Shown here: positions 11,649-22,700 of the stretch, piece by piece
How positions within the stretch are numbered: position 1 is the stretch's first letter
Layout of the letters: each line of letters starts with the position of its first letter
NCBI GenBank assembly: GCA_013397455.1
Contig: VYZB01000218.1
Span: 483,408 to 547,407 of the forward strand
Direction of reading: 5' to 3'
DNA: 64,000 bases
Source of the DNA: Crotophaga sulcirostris
Taxonomy: Eukaryota > Chordata > Aves > Cuculiformes > Crotophagidae
The notes under the pieces: model-generated
Database searches by the model: none
What the model saw: the letters and a program-made list of their open reading frames with translations, nothing else
Told to the model about the DNA's origin: nothing
Program-made: the position numbers and the translations under genes

Positions 11649-14099
11649 CTGCCAATTTTAGGTGGTAAAAAGTCAGTGTCACCAGCAAGTTTTAGTTCAG
11701 TACTTTCATTCATTCAACTTTAAAAAGTAAGAGCCCAGAAAAACGCATAGTTTCAGAACTGAAACAAACCAAGGGAGGGGGTGGAGAGGACAATTGACAG
11801 GGAAATGCTCACGTGGTGTTAAGAAAGGTTGAATAGCTAAAACTCCACCTAGGATTTGAATTAAACACTTAAAGAGTGACTCTCTATTCCTTCCCACCAC
11901 CCACTCTCAAGTCTCCTTCTCTTGTCCATGGCAAAGAGCTCTGCTCCCAAAGTAAAGAAAGAGGAAATAATGGAAAACCACGTTACCTGTTTTTTAAAAG
12001 ACCCTAAATCTGTCAAATAAAATGGTTATTGTCATGTAGATGTAGGGCAAACACAGGAGTTTGCTCTGTAACTTGCTTACATTAGGAAAAAAAAAAAGTC
12101 ATGGGTTTTATTTCACACTGGCTCTGTTCACATCCAAAGCTCTGGACCAAGTATGTTAAAACAGGCTTGTTCCAGGTTTACAATGAAAGAAAGCAATTAT
12201 CCTTCTCATCTTTTCAGAGGACAGGTGAAGCTCAGCAACAAGACCTCACGTGCAGTAATACACCTGATCTGCTTGCACACTCATCACACACTCATTGGCA
12301 CAATCTTCCAAGCCCCCTGAAAGATGCCACTGGCAATACAGCATCAAACCACTTTTGAACCTTCATCTCCCCCCCTTAGCACTGCTATGGCTTTGCCACG
12401 CTGTCAGGGTGAGAGAGATAGAACTTTATTTAAAATGTACCAAAGTCCCACTCTGCAGGGGCTTAATGAAAAACGAACCATCCTCCAGCCAAAATAAATC
12501 CCACTTAGGCAGCATTTCAGCAGGTGGAGGCAGTGTAGGTTCCAATGCTGAAAACCCACCCACCACAGACTAGATCAGAAACAAATTGCAAGGGCATGGG
12601 GGGTAAGAATGCCATAAATTTCTGGCCTGTGAGGGGTTAGAAAGGTCCTGGGCCTGGTCCCTCTCTCATGCGGTTTTGCTGCTGGTGCAATGAGGAGTTT
12701 GGCACAGCTACATGTACATAAGTCAAGAAGAGAAAAAAAATCTTGGCCTCGGATCTAAAGATTTGAAAAAAGAACTTGTTGGTCTCCTACAGTAGCAAAT
12801 GAATTCCAATATTAAAACAGCCTTTTGCCTTTGGGATGCAAACCAGGTTATCAATGGCTGTCAAAAGGATACTGTGTGGTTTGATATTTCTCCCCTCTCT
12901 GCGACTCAAGAAGAAACCAGCAAGGAAGCAGGTATCAGGTAGTATATTTTTCCTAAAAGACATTATGCCCTTTTGTACAGCTTACCCTTCCTTTTAGGAA
13001 AGGCAAATTCTACATCTTATGAGCATAATCAAGTCCAAAATGTGTTGAAAGTATTGTTCCAAAATGACTGCAGGTTCAGGATAGTATCATCTCCTTCTGC
13101 TTACACAGGAACAATCCTGTCTATGAGATCACAAGGAACATCATAATTGAATTGGACACAAAATGGAACATAACAAAATTCATCTCTGATACTGCATACT
13201 GTCTCCCTCCTCTCTCCCAACTGCTCCCTGCTTTTTTGAATCTATTTACTGGACATTGGTAACAGGTTAAGATTTAATAATAAATAAATCAAAAACAACC
13301 AGCTGCAAAGATTTCCAGGAAGAAAAAAATTCTTCATTTGCATTGCATCAGGCTCTAGACCAAGCCCTTGGCCCCAAAAGAATTTTATCCTACCAGGTCT
13401 GAACCCACAAACTGAGATTTCTCCTGCAGTGGCTACAAAATCCACTTGGTGAGAGGAGCAGAACAGGCAGGTAGCTTTCTCCATTAGCCTGAGGGGACTA
13501 GGTGAAGTCACCACTGTCTGCTGTGAGACAAACATCAAACCCTGAAACACGGAGACAACATTTCAACTTTGTAGCATCATTTCTGTCAGTGAAAATATTC
13601 TATGAAGTTGGGCTTTTTTAATTAGCAATTTCTGGTTTTGCAATAAGAGGGCTCCCTTTACTAGGAGCTGGTTCAATCTCCATAAGGAATCTCAGATTTT
13701 CCACAGCTCTACAATGGGCCACTTAGCTACGGCCCTTACTGCATGCTTGGCGTGACTTCTGAAGTTAAAGAGCATCTTTCAGTGACTGCCCTAGGACCAA
13801 TCCAGGTCCACTCATGCAAAAACCAGCACCAGGTCAAAACCCCCACAGGCTTCAGCGGCATAACAACCACTGCATACAGTACATATGAATTAGAGTTTAA
13901 CTCTGCACCTCTAATAGTCAGGAAAGGAAACAGCTTGAAATTTCTTCTTTATCTGTTACTTTTTGAGGAACTAACTACATTAACTGCATTCCCAGGTCTA
14001 GGTTACAATACTCTCCACGCAAAGCTGGGCTCATGCAGCTCGAGGCCTCTTGCCTGAACCAGGTTGTACTCGACCCTGCATGGATGCAGCAGCTACGGA

Positions 14100-14380
14100 A
14101 CTGTCATTTCTTTGTCACATCACACAGGCATGCTGATGGCGATTGTGGTGTACAATATTCATTGGGGATGAATGTAATAAAATGCCTGTAACAAAATTCC
14201 CAGTGCCCAACATCCTCATGCTTGCTGCCTTTACCATATGGTTTTAGAGGAAACAAACATTTATGACATTCATCTGTCGCAGCTGACAAAGCAGACCACG
14301 GGAGCGAAGAGAAGGCTGTCATTTGGTTGCTTGTGATCCGGCAATCTGGTGATGAACACTGCATTAGGAGCAAAGCTGGC
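14100..14380. promoter_or_regulatory. Candidate conserved non-coding element in GPM6B intron
   Basis: Non-repeat stretch with E-box-like, MEIS-like (ctgtcgcagctgaca) and CAATATTCATTG-type motifs. Open on the minus strand, but without plausible splice sites or start. Function is inferred only from motif content. Confidence 0.2.
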
Positions 14381-15559
14381 CAGGAAATGGGGAATGGTTA
14401 GAGCAACTGAAGGGGGCTCCCCCCACCTCTCTTCTTCCCCCTTTTTAGCCCCTTTGCTCCCACCGCAGAGTCCACTGTGCACATTCAGTGCCATCTGGGG
14501 TTTTTTCCCCTCTGTTACCATATACTGTGGCACATATGTCTAAGTTTTCTGCTTTCATGAGGTCATTCAGACCAGTACGAGCATGCTCTCTGAGTGTTTT
14601 TCAACCCCCTTCTATTTAGAAACCAAATCCTATTCATTAAAACCTAAATCACTAAGCCTGCCAAATTATTATCCCCAGAATATCGCGTGTCCCAGATTCT
14701 CCCTGGACTGGACCTCTCTTCCTACAGTCATATTCTTCAGGGACTTAAAGCAGTTATTGTTTTCAAGGGAGCTGAAAGACCAATAAACTGTCTGAAATTG
14801 GAAAAAACAGCATACTAAAAAAATCTTTATATGGCTTGACAGCTCTAAAATCACCATGTGAGCCTAATGTTAAAGGAATAAGTTTGAAAATGCTGGCTAG
14901 TAATGATAACATATATAAAAAAGACAACTTTTTCAATTTGCTGTAATGAAAAATACATCTATCTGTGATGCACGAAAATGTTGTAAACTCACTGTGTAAA
15001 AAGAACTTTGCTGAAATTGAAATAAACTGCACATTAGTTCACTCCTTTCTCACATCGCACTTCAGCAGCTCCATTGACACTGCCATACACAGTTGTACAG
15101 TTCTGTTCAAGGGAATTATTTTCCTTCTCTTTTACTAGTACATTCTTGTCTATTTAGAGTTTAAAGTCGGAAACATTGCTACATATACCATGAAAATAAT
15201 AATCAAGTCTCAAAGCCATTCTTGAGCATGAGGTCTTCTTTCATCGAGAGCACATTAGTAGGGAAAAGCCAATTAAAAGGAACCTTGGGTACAGCTGCTC
15301 AGGCTGGTTTTCATTATTCCTCAGCACAGCACATGCAATTTGAACATTGTATGCATTCATATAAGGAAACTATATCCTAGTATAATGGCTTTCTTCTGTC
15401 CTCCCATGTGTAACCAGTGAATTCACCATGGTCATTCACAGTTGGGTTTGTTTTTGTTTTGTTTTTTTTTTCTTTAATTTTGCAACTTGGTAGTATTTCT
15501 CATAGTTAAATGAAAAGGGAAACTTCTTGTCTCTGTTAATATGTATCAGGATCTATATC

Positions 15560-16180
15560 CTTCACTGCTGATGCAAAACGGCATTTCGTTTTTCTTATTT
15601 ATTCCACCTCAGTAAACCTGCCTGCCCAGCCCTCACATTTTGATTTAATTTAATGCCTGCAAGATAAACCCTGTCATTTGTAATAATTTGTAAACCTTCA
15701 TCTTTAAAATGCATCCAATCTGTCCTGCAGCCCTGCAAAGTATCTGTTAAACATTTTGCTTCAGCTTGCTCATAGTGTTCTTCCCTGATAAGGGCTGCTG
15801 ATATGCAGTATAAAGCTGACTTATTTCTTATCTCCATCAACATGGGTGTTGTTCCATTTCCAATTAAAAAAACTGGGGCAGCAGCCACTCATCCGGGTGC
15901 AGAGAAACAAATGTCTGATAAACACTGAATTCATCAGCTGGGCAGCATCACTGCCCAAATCAGGCAGGGGATTCACAAAAATAATTACTAAAATATGAAA
16001 GTGGAATTCACATACAATGTAGCAAACTTTAAAAATCTAAAGGAGATTAATCATTTTCATTTACCAATCAATAAATATTCATAAAGCACATTGGCTTGTG
16101 TAAATTGTCTCAGCTACGCTGCAATCAGAAATAGCTGGCCATCTGCATCAGCCACAGGGATTGGAAACACAGACCAGTAC
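15560..16180. promoter_or_regulatory. Candidate conserved non-coding element in GPM6B intron, about 600 bp
   Basis: AT-rich, repeat-free and dense in homeodomain- and octamer-like cores: tttgtaataatttgtaaacc, ggagattaatcattttcat, ccaatcaataaatattcat. A 97-codon open frame (15888-15595, minus) has no ATG at its start and no recognisable protein, so I read it as a by-product of composition. Confidence 0.25.
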
Positions 16181-18968
16181 CTATGCGACACCCTTGTTCA
16201 TATCTGACTGTATTAGGACCTTGAACTGAAAACAGATCTTGCTGCTCATCCCAAGAGCTTGGGCAGTATTTTTCTCCAGCATTCTCCTCCAGTCTATGAG
16301 GAGCCCTCTATATAGATAGCACGTAGTCTTAGCCCAACTTCCTCCAAGTATTCATTCTATACAGTTACAGTGCATCATTGAGGAGGTCCTTGCACTAAAA
16401 AAACACAACCCAGAAACCTGTAGTTTAAAATTCTGGGCAAAGAAAAAAACCTCTTAGCTTAAAAGTACAATTTCCTAATAGTTAAGTGTAGATACTTTCC
16501 TCAGAACTTGGGAGCGCAAAGCACAATTTGTGTCAACCTTAACACCTAAAGCAAAAAATGTTCAGGATCTGCTCTTGCTCTGTCTTAGCAACAGCAACAT
16601 CCCCCAAACCCCTTCAGATGTTAGTTTATCTCCTTTGACTTTGAAATTCATTTCTGGAATGAAGAGTTAAAAGACTTTTTGATAGCACTTCAATTGCTTC
16701 AACCTGTGGCGGCTGCCTCACCATGACTGGATCTAGGGCACCTCATAGGACAGCCATTACACTAAGGATGGGATAAGGTGGGATCTTGGAGATAGAAGCA
16801 AATGTTGCAAGCCTGGCAAGCATGTAAGGCATAGCAGTCAGAGAATCCAGTCCAGACAGCAAATGAACACATTTGGGAAGGGGTCAGCTTTTATACCTCA
16901 AAATGAGGCAGCAGTGTTTTACTGGAAGTTTCTTCACACAAAGAAAAAGCTCATTTTTCTCCATGTGAGCTGATATTGAAAAAGCCCTTCGGAACAATCC
17001 TGCCATTTCAGAGGTACCCGATGCCCAGTGAGCCCATCTGAAAACTCAGTTGGTCAGCACTTCGGAAAATCTGTCCCTTCCCCAACTGAATATGTCTCCT
17101 ACATCACTGCTTCATGGTAGCAATTCTGCTGGGGTATCTTGCTATTGAAACTAGGAGTAGGACTGTTTCAGCTTTCAGCATTTTAGTTCACATGAAACAT
17201 ATTGGGAATTTAAGTGAACCGAAATAAAAAGAGAGAGGCCATGTGTTCTTTTCAGAAATTAAGAAACTGGCAAGAACAAAGCCTCAAAGTGTTACATACA
17301 CATACCTATGTAACAGATCCAGAATATAAAATTGTCACAGAAAACCTAGGAAAAAGTGGTAAAACTAAGACAGGAAGTTCCCCTGCTTGCATCCTATGAA
17401 AGCAACAGATCAACCACCTTGACTTGGTAACAGATTTACTGTTCTACATGTTGTGCTTTCATCCTTGCCAAAATAAGAGGGAAACCATAAACTCATCATA
17501 AACACACTCAGCAACACATGTCGTTTTGCACAGCTGCTAATGCATACAGATAACTTTCTTTAGTGTTTATTGTACATGAGTTCTATCAGTTTAAAATAAA
17601 CCCATCAGTCAGAAGAAAAAAAACCTGTAATTTTTGAAGAATGATTTATGCATTCAAGGTGGTTTTATAGTCAAGCTATTTAGGACATTTTGTACATTAA
17701 TTACTCAAAATCTGCAGTGAGGTGGGTTATTGTCCACATACACAAATGGCTTTGAGAGTTTAATCTCTCATCAGTGGACCTCCTTTTGTGAAATCCCTAA
17801 GGGATTATGTAGTACTATGTCTAATCACTTGACAAATTTCATTTGCTTGAAACTGAAGCTAGGTTTGAATTATACAAAACACGTAGCAGGAATCAGGTTC
17901 AAAGTAGGAAAACAAAATCTGGTACTGGACAGTACCGAGATTTATCATTATGTTCATATCTGAACTGTTTAGCAAAAAAATGAAACAATTCTACTTAGGG
18001 AAATGAATCAGTTTTGTATCAGCTGGTTATGCCTATGAGATATTCAGATTTCTTATTAATGGCACACAACAGGTTCAGAAGTATACTATGAATCATAGAA
18101 AAAGATTGGAAATTTTAATAATTTTTTTGCTGCTGTATATTAAAAATATTGCTATGATTTGTACAGTAGTCTGCTGTAGTGAAGAGGGACATTTATTTGG
18201 CATAAATTATATGACACAGAAACAAAACACCTCTTGGTAGTCAAATTTACCCTCTGAAGTTCAGCACTCCAGACCACATAAATCACCTGTAAGGCTGGGA
18301 TGGATGAAGCATCTCTCCTTCTGTGCAGCCGTCTCCCTAACACAGAATCACTACCATGGAATTGTTCTCTCCATTAAGCAGCAATTCTCAGTGATTAACA
18401 CATCCTGAAACCTAATGTTGTGAAACTCATTGCATTATCCCCCATTATCATGGCACAGACACATCTCTACATAAGCAAAATTTGCCAGACAACACCACAG
18501 AAAAGGAATTTAAGACTGAGTACCAAGTTAACTACATAAAGGTTGTGTGGTATTATAATCTGCTGTATGTTATTATAACCTAGGTCTCCCACACTGCATT
18601 GCAAAGCCTTGCTACATTGCTAGTCTTGATGAAAACACCAGATTATCGCTCTGAAAACGACATGCACACGCTACCTCTGTAAACCAAATTTACCAAAATC
18701 CATCAAAGACGCAGCAATAGCAAGACTTCTTTCACAAACATAATTTCTGGTAGGGTTAGGATAGATTCAGAATAAATACAGATGCAGATAGAAAGATTGC
18801 TGCTCTATTAATTTGTTGTCAAGCCATGCAGAAAAGGACGGCTGAAAGCCCGAAGATGCAGTAATGATTGTTTAAGAGCTATTCGAAAAAGTGACAAAAC
18901 TGGCCTAAACCTCTTTAAGCCCTCTGAATGAAAAGATTTAAACAGGCTATTGTTAGACCCCTGGGTAC

Positions 18969-19029
18969 CTTTTTTCTCTTGGCTTTGTTCTGCATTTTCC
19001 TCCGCTGCAGTTTCCATGGCTGGCTTCAT
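18969..19029 (-). CDS. GPM6B: GPM6B exon 1, coding part with start codon
   Basis: Encodes the cytosolic N terminus MKPAMETAAEENAEQSQEKK plus the first base of the next codon. This is the known M6-B N terminus, with small differences from the mammalian form I recall. The exon ends ...AAA AAA G, followed by donor gtaccc at 18968. Phase 1 here joins correctly either to the cassette exon (giving Val) or directly to the TM1 exon (giving Gly). I chose the ATG at 19029-19027 because it starts the family sequence. The upstream in-frame codon at 19074 is GTG, not ATG. Context of the first ATG is moderate (G at -3, A at +4). The fifth codon is also Met, in a strong context (GCC before, G after), so leaky initiation there is possible. 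The 5' end of the exon cannot be set from sequence; it runs into a CpG-rich stretch. Confidence 0.94.
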
Positions 19030-19034
19030 ACCAT
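19026..19034 (-). other. Minimal uORF overlapping the GPM6B start codon
   Basis: The bases ATGGTATGA place an ATG-GTA-TGA mini-frame 5 nt upstream, so that its stop overlaps the main ATG. A ribosome starting there would terminate on top of the true start, which could favour reinitiation or leaky scanning to Met1 or Met5. The arrangement is seen directly; an effect on translation is inference. Confidence 0.5.
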
Positions 19035-19049
19035 CCACCAAAAATGCCG

Positions 19050-19065
19050 CCCCCCCCCCCCCCCC
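19050..19065 (-). repeat. 16-nt G homopolymer (mRNA sense) just upstream of the GPM6B ATG
   Basis: Sixteen consecutive C on the plus strand, read as G16 in the GPM6B sense, end 20 nt before the start codon. Such a run could form a quadruplex in the 5' UTR and is prone to length polymorphism and sequencing error. It does not affect the coding frame because the ATG lies downstream. Confidence 0.9.
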
Positions 19066-19201
19066 GGCAAGCACTTTTTCTCTTCGCCTCCTTTCTCACT
19101 CCCTTCCGTCTCCTATTTACGGCGGCGGTGATTGAGCGGCTCTGTTCTTCCCTACAGTAGATTACAGTCCTTTCCAAAACGCCAGAAAAGTCTTGTCAGC
19201 T

Positions 19202-19258
19202 TCAATTTCGCTCCGCTGACTGGTCCACGAGGAGCTGTGCCAGCGAGCGCTCAGCCAT
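19202..19258 (-). other. Candidate upstream ORF, 18 codons, in GPM6B 5' region
   Basis: ATG at 19258 opens a short frame reading MAERSLAQLLVDQSAERN, with stop TGA at 19204-19202, about 170 nt before the GPM6B ATG. It matters only if transcription starts above 19258, which is not known. No similarity to a known peptide is recognised. Confidence 0.25.
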
Positions 19259-19288
19259 ACGTCACCGCGGTCCCCAGCTATAAAATAG
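19258..19288 (+). promoter_or_regulatory. CRE-like site plus TATA box facing the plus strand
   Basis: TACGTCA at 19258-19264 is followed by TATAAAATAG at 19279-19288. Order and spacing suit a plus-strand core promoter (CRE-like site about -50, TATA about -30, start near 19309). It lies about 230-260 bp upstream of the GPM6B ATG and points away from the gene, so it may drive a divergent non-coding transcript. No plus-strand gene is recognised downstream. The CRE half-site itself works in either orientation and may also serve GPM6B. Confidence 0.35.
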
Positions 19289-19716
19289 CCATCCTGTGCC
19301 CAACCGTGCCCCGGTTTGCCGTGTCGTGGGGACTAGCATCACCAGCTCGCGCCCCCTTCTTCTCGCCCTTCGCTCTCCCTCTCTTTCCCTGTCTCCCAAG
19401 GCTCCCGACAAGTGTTAATCAATTCTCTGAGTAGTGAATGGATTGGTGACATCGGGACGGGAGATGCAGCCGAGAAAGAAAGGAGCCCCCCACCCGCCGT
19501 CTCTAAGGGGAGTGCACGCCGGCACACAATCGCAAGGCTCCCTTTCCCATGGGACCTCGTTATTATGCTTCACGTTTTGATTTATTCCACATGCCCTCTG
19601 CTCTTTCAAGGGGCGGAGGGTGATGGGTCTGTTCTCTCTGTTTGCTTTCTTTGCCGAGTAAGTTCCGCTCACCCACAGTAAAAGACTGTGAGAGAAGCAT
19701 AAAAGCACAAGTGGGC

Positions 19717-19740
19717 ATATATATATATATATACACACAC
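19717..19740. repeat. (AT)n(AC)n compound microsatellite
   Basis: Alternating AT run passing into ACACACAC, about 690 bp upstream of the GPM6B start codon, just outside the CpG-rich stretch. Confidence 0.9.
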
Positions 19741-22700
19741 GGAAAATTTAAATTCTTTCTCTGACTAGCAAGCACAATGGAAAAAAAAGCACAAAAATCC
19801 CCAAGCAAGCAGAAAGGAAGCAAGCTCAAGTGACCCAAAATGCACGAGCAACACTTTAAAGGATAAAATGTTTAACAAAACAGAGTCTTGGTTTTTAAAA
19901 GGATGTATTACATTAGAGACCTAAAGCCATGCTTAAAATGAGTGCAGAGCCGCTGTTAAACATGTTTGATTGCTCCCCTAAATCCAGACAGGCAGCAGCA
20001 TGATCTAACAAGCTGTCCTAACCCGGCTCTATGAGCAACAAAACATGGACATGTCTATGTTGCACCATGTGAAGGGACTTTAGGTGTCCACAGCCCACTC
20101 TGGGCAGCCCTGTGCTGGGAAGCCACAGACCAGGCAACACCATGTAGGGTATTACTCCCCTTCAAAACCTCAAGATAACTGATGTATTTAAGGCTGTATT
20201 GTACTGACACTAATTAACCTTGCCTATCACTTTGCCTGTCTCAATGGCCTCACAGCATGCCATGCTGCACAGGGCAGACATGCCCAAAGGCACCCCTTTT
20301 TGTGCGTAGGATGATGGAGCAACCATGGAGTAATGGCCTTTGTGGTCTGGCTGGCTTTGCTGGTGCAGCTGCCGCAGCCAATCCTGCAGGCTGCAAAGAT
20401 GCCGAGCAGATTCAGCAAATGCTGGGGATGTTAAAACCTACATGCTGCAATGTTCCATATAACAGATTCAACCAGGAGAGTGGGAAGAGGGAAGCAGTCC
20501 AAAGATTTGTAGCTGCAATTCAGCCTCTTCTGGTTAAAGTTACTACACCCACAATTTTGCAGTGCCTTTTTACTTCTATAGATGCCTAGTGAAAAGCACA
20601 AAAACACTCAGACCCAACCTTTAGAGAAAGTTCCCTTGCAAGAAATCAGTGCACAAATTCTCTTCTCTCCCCACGGACACCACAGCTGTTATTTTGCTTT
20701 GGGCATTACTACTCAGACATATGCTTCATCCCAACTGCCAGGAGGCCTTGGATTCATCCTCAGGTTTCATATCACAGCATCACAACCTGATGTAAAGCAT
20801 TCAAATAAAATATTTCCTGGAGCCCACAAAAAGCCTGTAGTTCAAGATCCCACCTCAGCAGACCTCTTTATAAGCAGGATGAAGTTCATTTGTAGAGGAG
20901 ATGAAGTATCCTCAGGAACAAACATCAGGCAATGCACTCAGTTCCCAAAAGTAACAAAATTAGCAGTCCCAGCAAACACCTCAATCCAGGTTCAAGGTAT
21001 ATTTCTCTAGTTTCCTTCTCTAATGCCCACATAGCAGTCCACACACATACTGAAATCCCTGTCCAGCAAGACCATATACTGCAAACACACTCCCTCAAGG
21101 GAACAGCTGAAAGGTGATAGGTGATGTGTTTGCTGTATTCTTTTAACCATTACTAAACGTTGTTCAAATACCACAGTCAAGAAATGAAAAACAACTTCTT
21201 TACATTTGGGATAATGATTATACAAAGAAAATGTTCTACAAAGAGTGTTTTTTCCCCCCATTTAACATCAATAATATTGAACACCCATACTTGCCGCAAG
21301 TCACAAAAATTTTAGTCATTGGTCAAAACAGTTGACCTCAGACATTAAAACTCCCTTCTTGGAACTTCCTATTGTTCAGTCAGTACTTCTGGTTGCTGTT
21401 GTCATAGCCTAGATCTCCATTTCTTAGTGAACTTTGCTTACTTTGGAAGGTTTAAAAGGTTGAAACCTCTCCTCTGGCTACCCCAAGTTACAAAAGACCT
21501 GTTCAAAAACTAGTTTGAGTGGTGTAATATTAATGCACTTATCAGTATAAATATACAGGAAATACAAACATTATCTAGAATTTCCTTTCTTTAAACAGAA
21601 AATACATCAGACAGAACCACTGGTTACAGATTGTCCCTGGAAGAAACCCACTAACAAAGCCCCCCACTCTGCATCAGTGAGATTCACTCCTTCAAACAGC
21701 TCTATACTTTGCTGCTGTCAAGCAGATTTCATTAGGCAAGCTCAGGACTTCAAACTAGATGTTTTACAAACACAAAACTAGCAGGCTGGGAGACTATTTC
21801 CCCTACTTTCTCTCAGCATAACACTTTCCCCAAATGAGCAATGAAGAAGTAAGTGCACAATATCAGAATCTAATTCACAAGATCTTGAACTGAAGACTTA
21901 AGAAGCCATCAATACCAACTATTCAAAAGCATTGATTCTACCTACTACATCACGCTCTAAAAGCTGCAAGTGATGCATGACTGTAAAATTCTCCCCACTC
22001 CCTTCTTACGACTTTCCAGATTGCTGTAATATATGATGGGTTTTAAGCACTTGTCATCTTAAGTAATTTCTTAGTCTTCAAACCTCTGTCCCACCATTGA
22101 TAAACACAGTAGACAAAATGATATGCTATTACCTCCAGGGCTACCATGGCCGCTGATCTTGCACTTCCAGCATTAACCTCAGCCAGCAAATTGTCTCATC
22201 CAACGCTCCCTCCCTTAATCTGATACATCCTTTTTGTAATATGTGATGAGACTGGGAGACATCAAACATATGTCTATGCCAACATGGCAGAAGACAAAGC
22301 CACAAAGGCAGAAATCACAAAAAATTCTTTAAAGACTGATATGCAGCAAAAATCTGCAGTATGCACCAGGCTGATTTAGACAACCAGCAACTAGGGAAGA
22401 TAGCTAGTTTATATTTCAGGAGTTCAGCACAGCACTTTATTTGCCCACCGAAATAAAATGAAAATTAGAAGAGGGGCTGAGCAGTAATGGTTTCTTGAAG
22501 CTGAAGCACAGCTCTGATCCTACAGCCAAACCTCAGGAGGGACAGCAGTGGAGCAAAGTATGTGAAGGTATTGCAGACCAAGAGACATTCACTGCAAAAC
22601 AGGTTTTAAAAAAAGAGGTTTTCATCTATTTTATCTAGCTTTTTTTTTAAAAAAATAACCATTTTGCTCAGTAAAATAGTACAACTGCACAAGTTAAAAC

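Larger units (their letters stand above)
11649..18968 (-). other. GPM6B: GPM6B intron between exon 1 and cassette exon
   Basis: About 7.3 kb, with donor gtaccc after exon 1 and acceptor ttggcag before the cassette. No recognisable interspersed repeat was found. Two stretches (14100-14380 and 15560-16180) look like candidate conserved non-coding sequence and are listed separately. When the cassette is skipped, the combined intron is about 18.1 kb. Confidence 0.8.
19030..19540 (-). promoter_or_regulatory. GPM6B: CpG-rich 5' UTR/promoter region of GPM6B exon 1
   Basis: Directly upstream of the GPM6B start codon the composition changes to GC-rich with many CpGs, for example around 19118-19140, 19205-19275 and 19460-19520, in contrast to the AT-rich introns. 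This is the expected setting of a CpG-island promoter. No canonical TATA box faces the minus strand. A TATTTTATA at 19287-19279 and a TAAATA near 19112-19117 are weak candidates. The transcription start and 5' UTR length cannot be fixed from sequence, and part of this stretch could instead be a UTR exon spliced to a more distal first exon. Confidence 0.55.

Noticed and set aside
15595..15888. 97-codon minus-strand frame as a gene
   Set aside because: Its nominal start codon is GTG, splice sites are not evident and the composition is better explained by AT-rich non-coding sequence.
18086..18112. gaatcatagaaaaagattgg as a CR1 tail
   Set aside because: Only the aatcatag core matches; no body of the element adjoins it.
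19030..19074. N-terminal extension of GPM6B beginning at 19074
   Set aside because: The codon at 19074 is GTG in DNA, not ATG, and the extension would translate the G16 run as poly-Gly, unlike the family.
20582..21010. 142-codon plus-strand open frame
   Set aside because: Low-complexity-free but unrecognisable; no start context or splice evidence; expected by chance in 64 kb.
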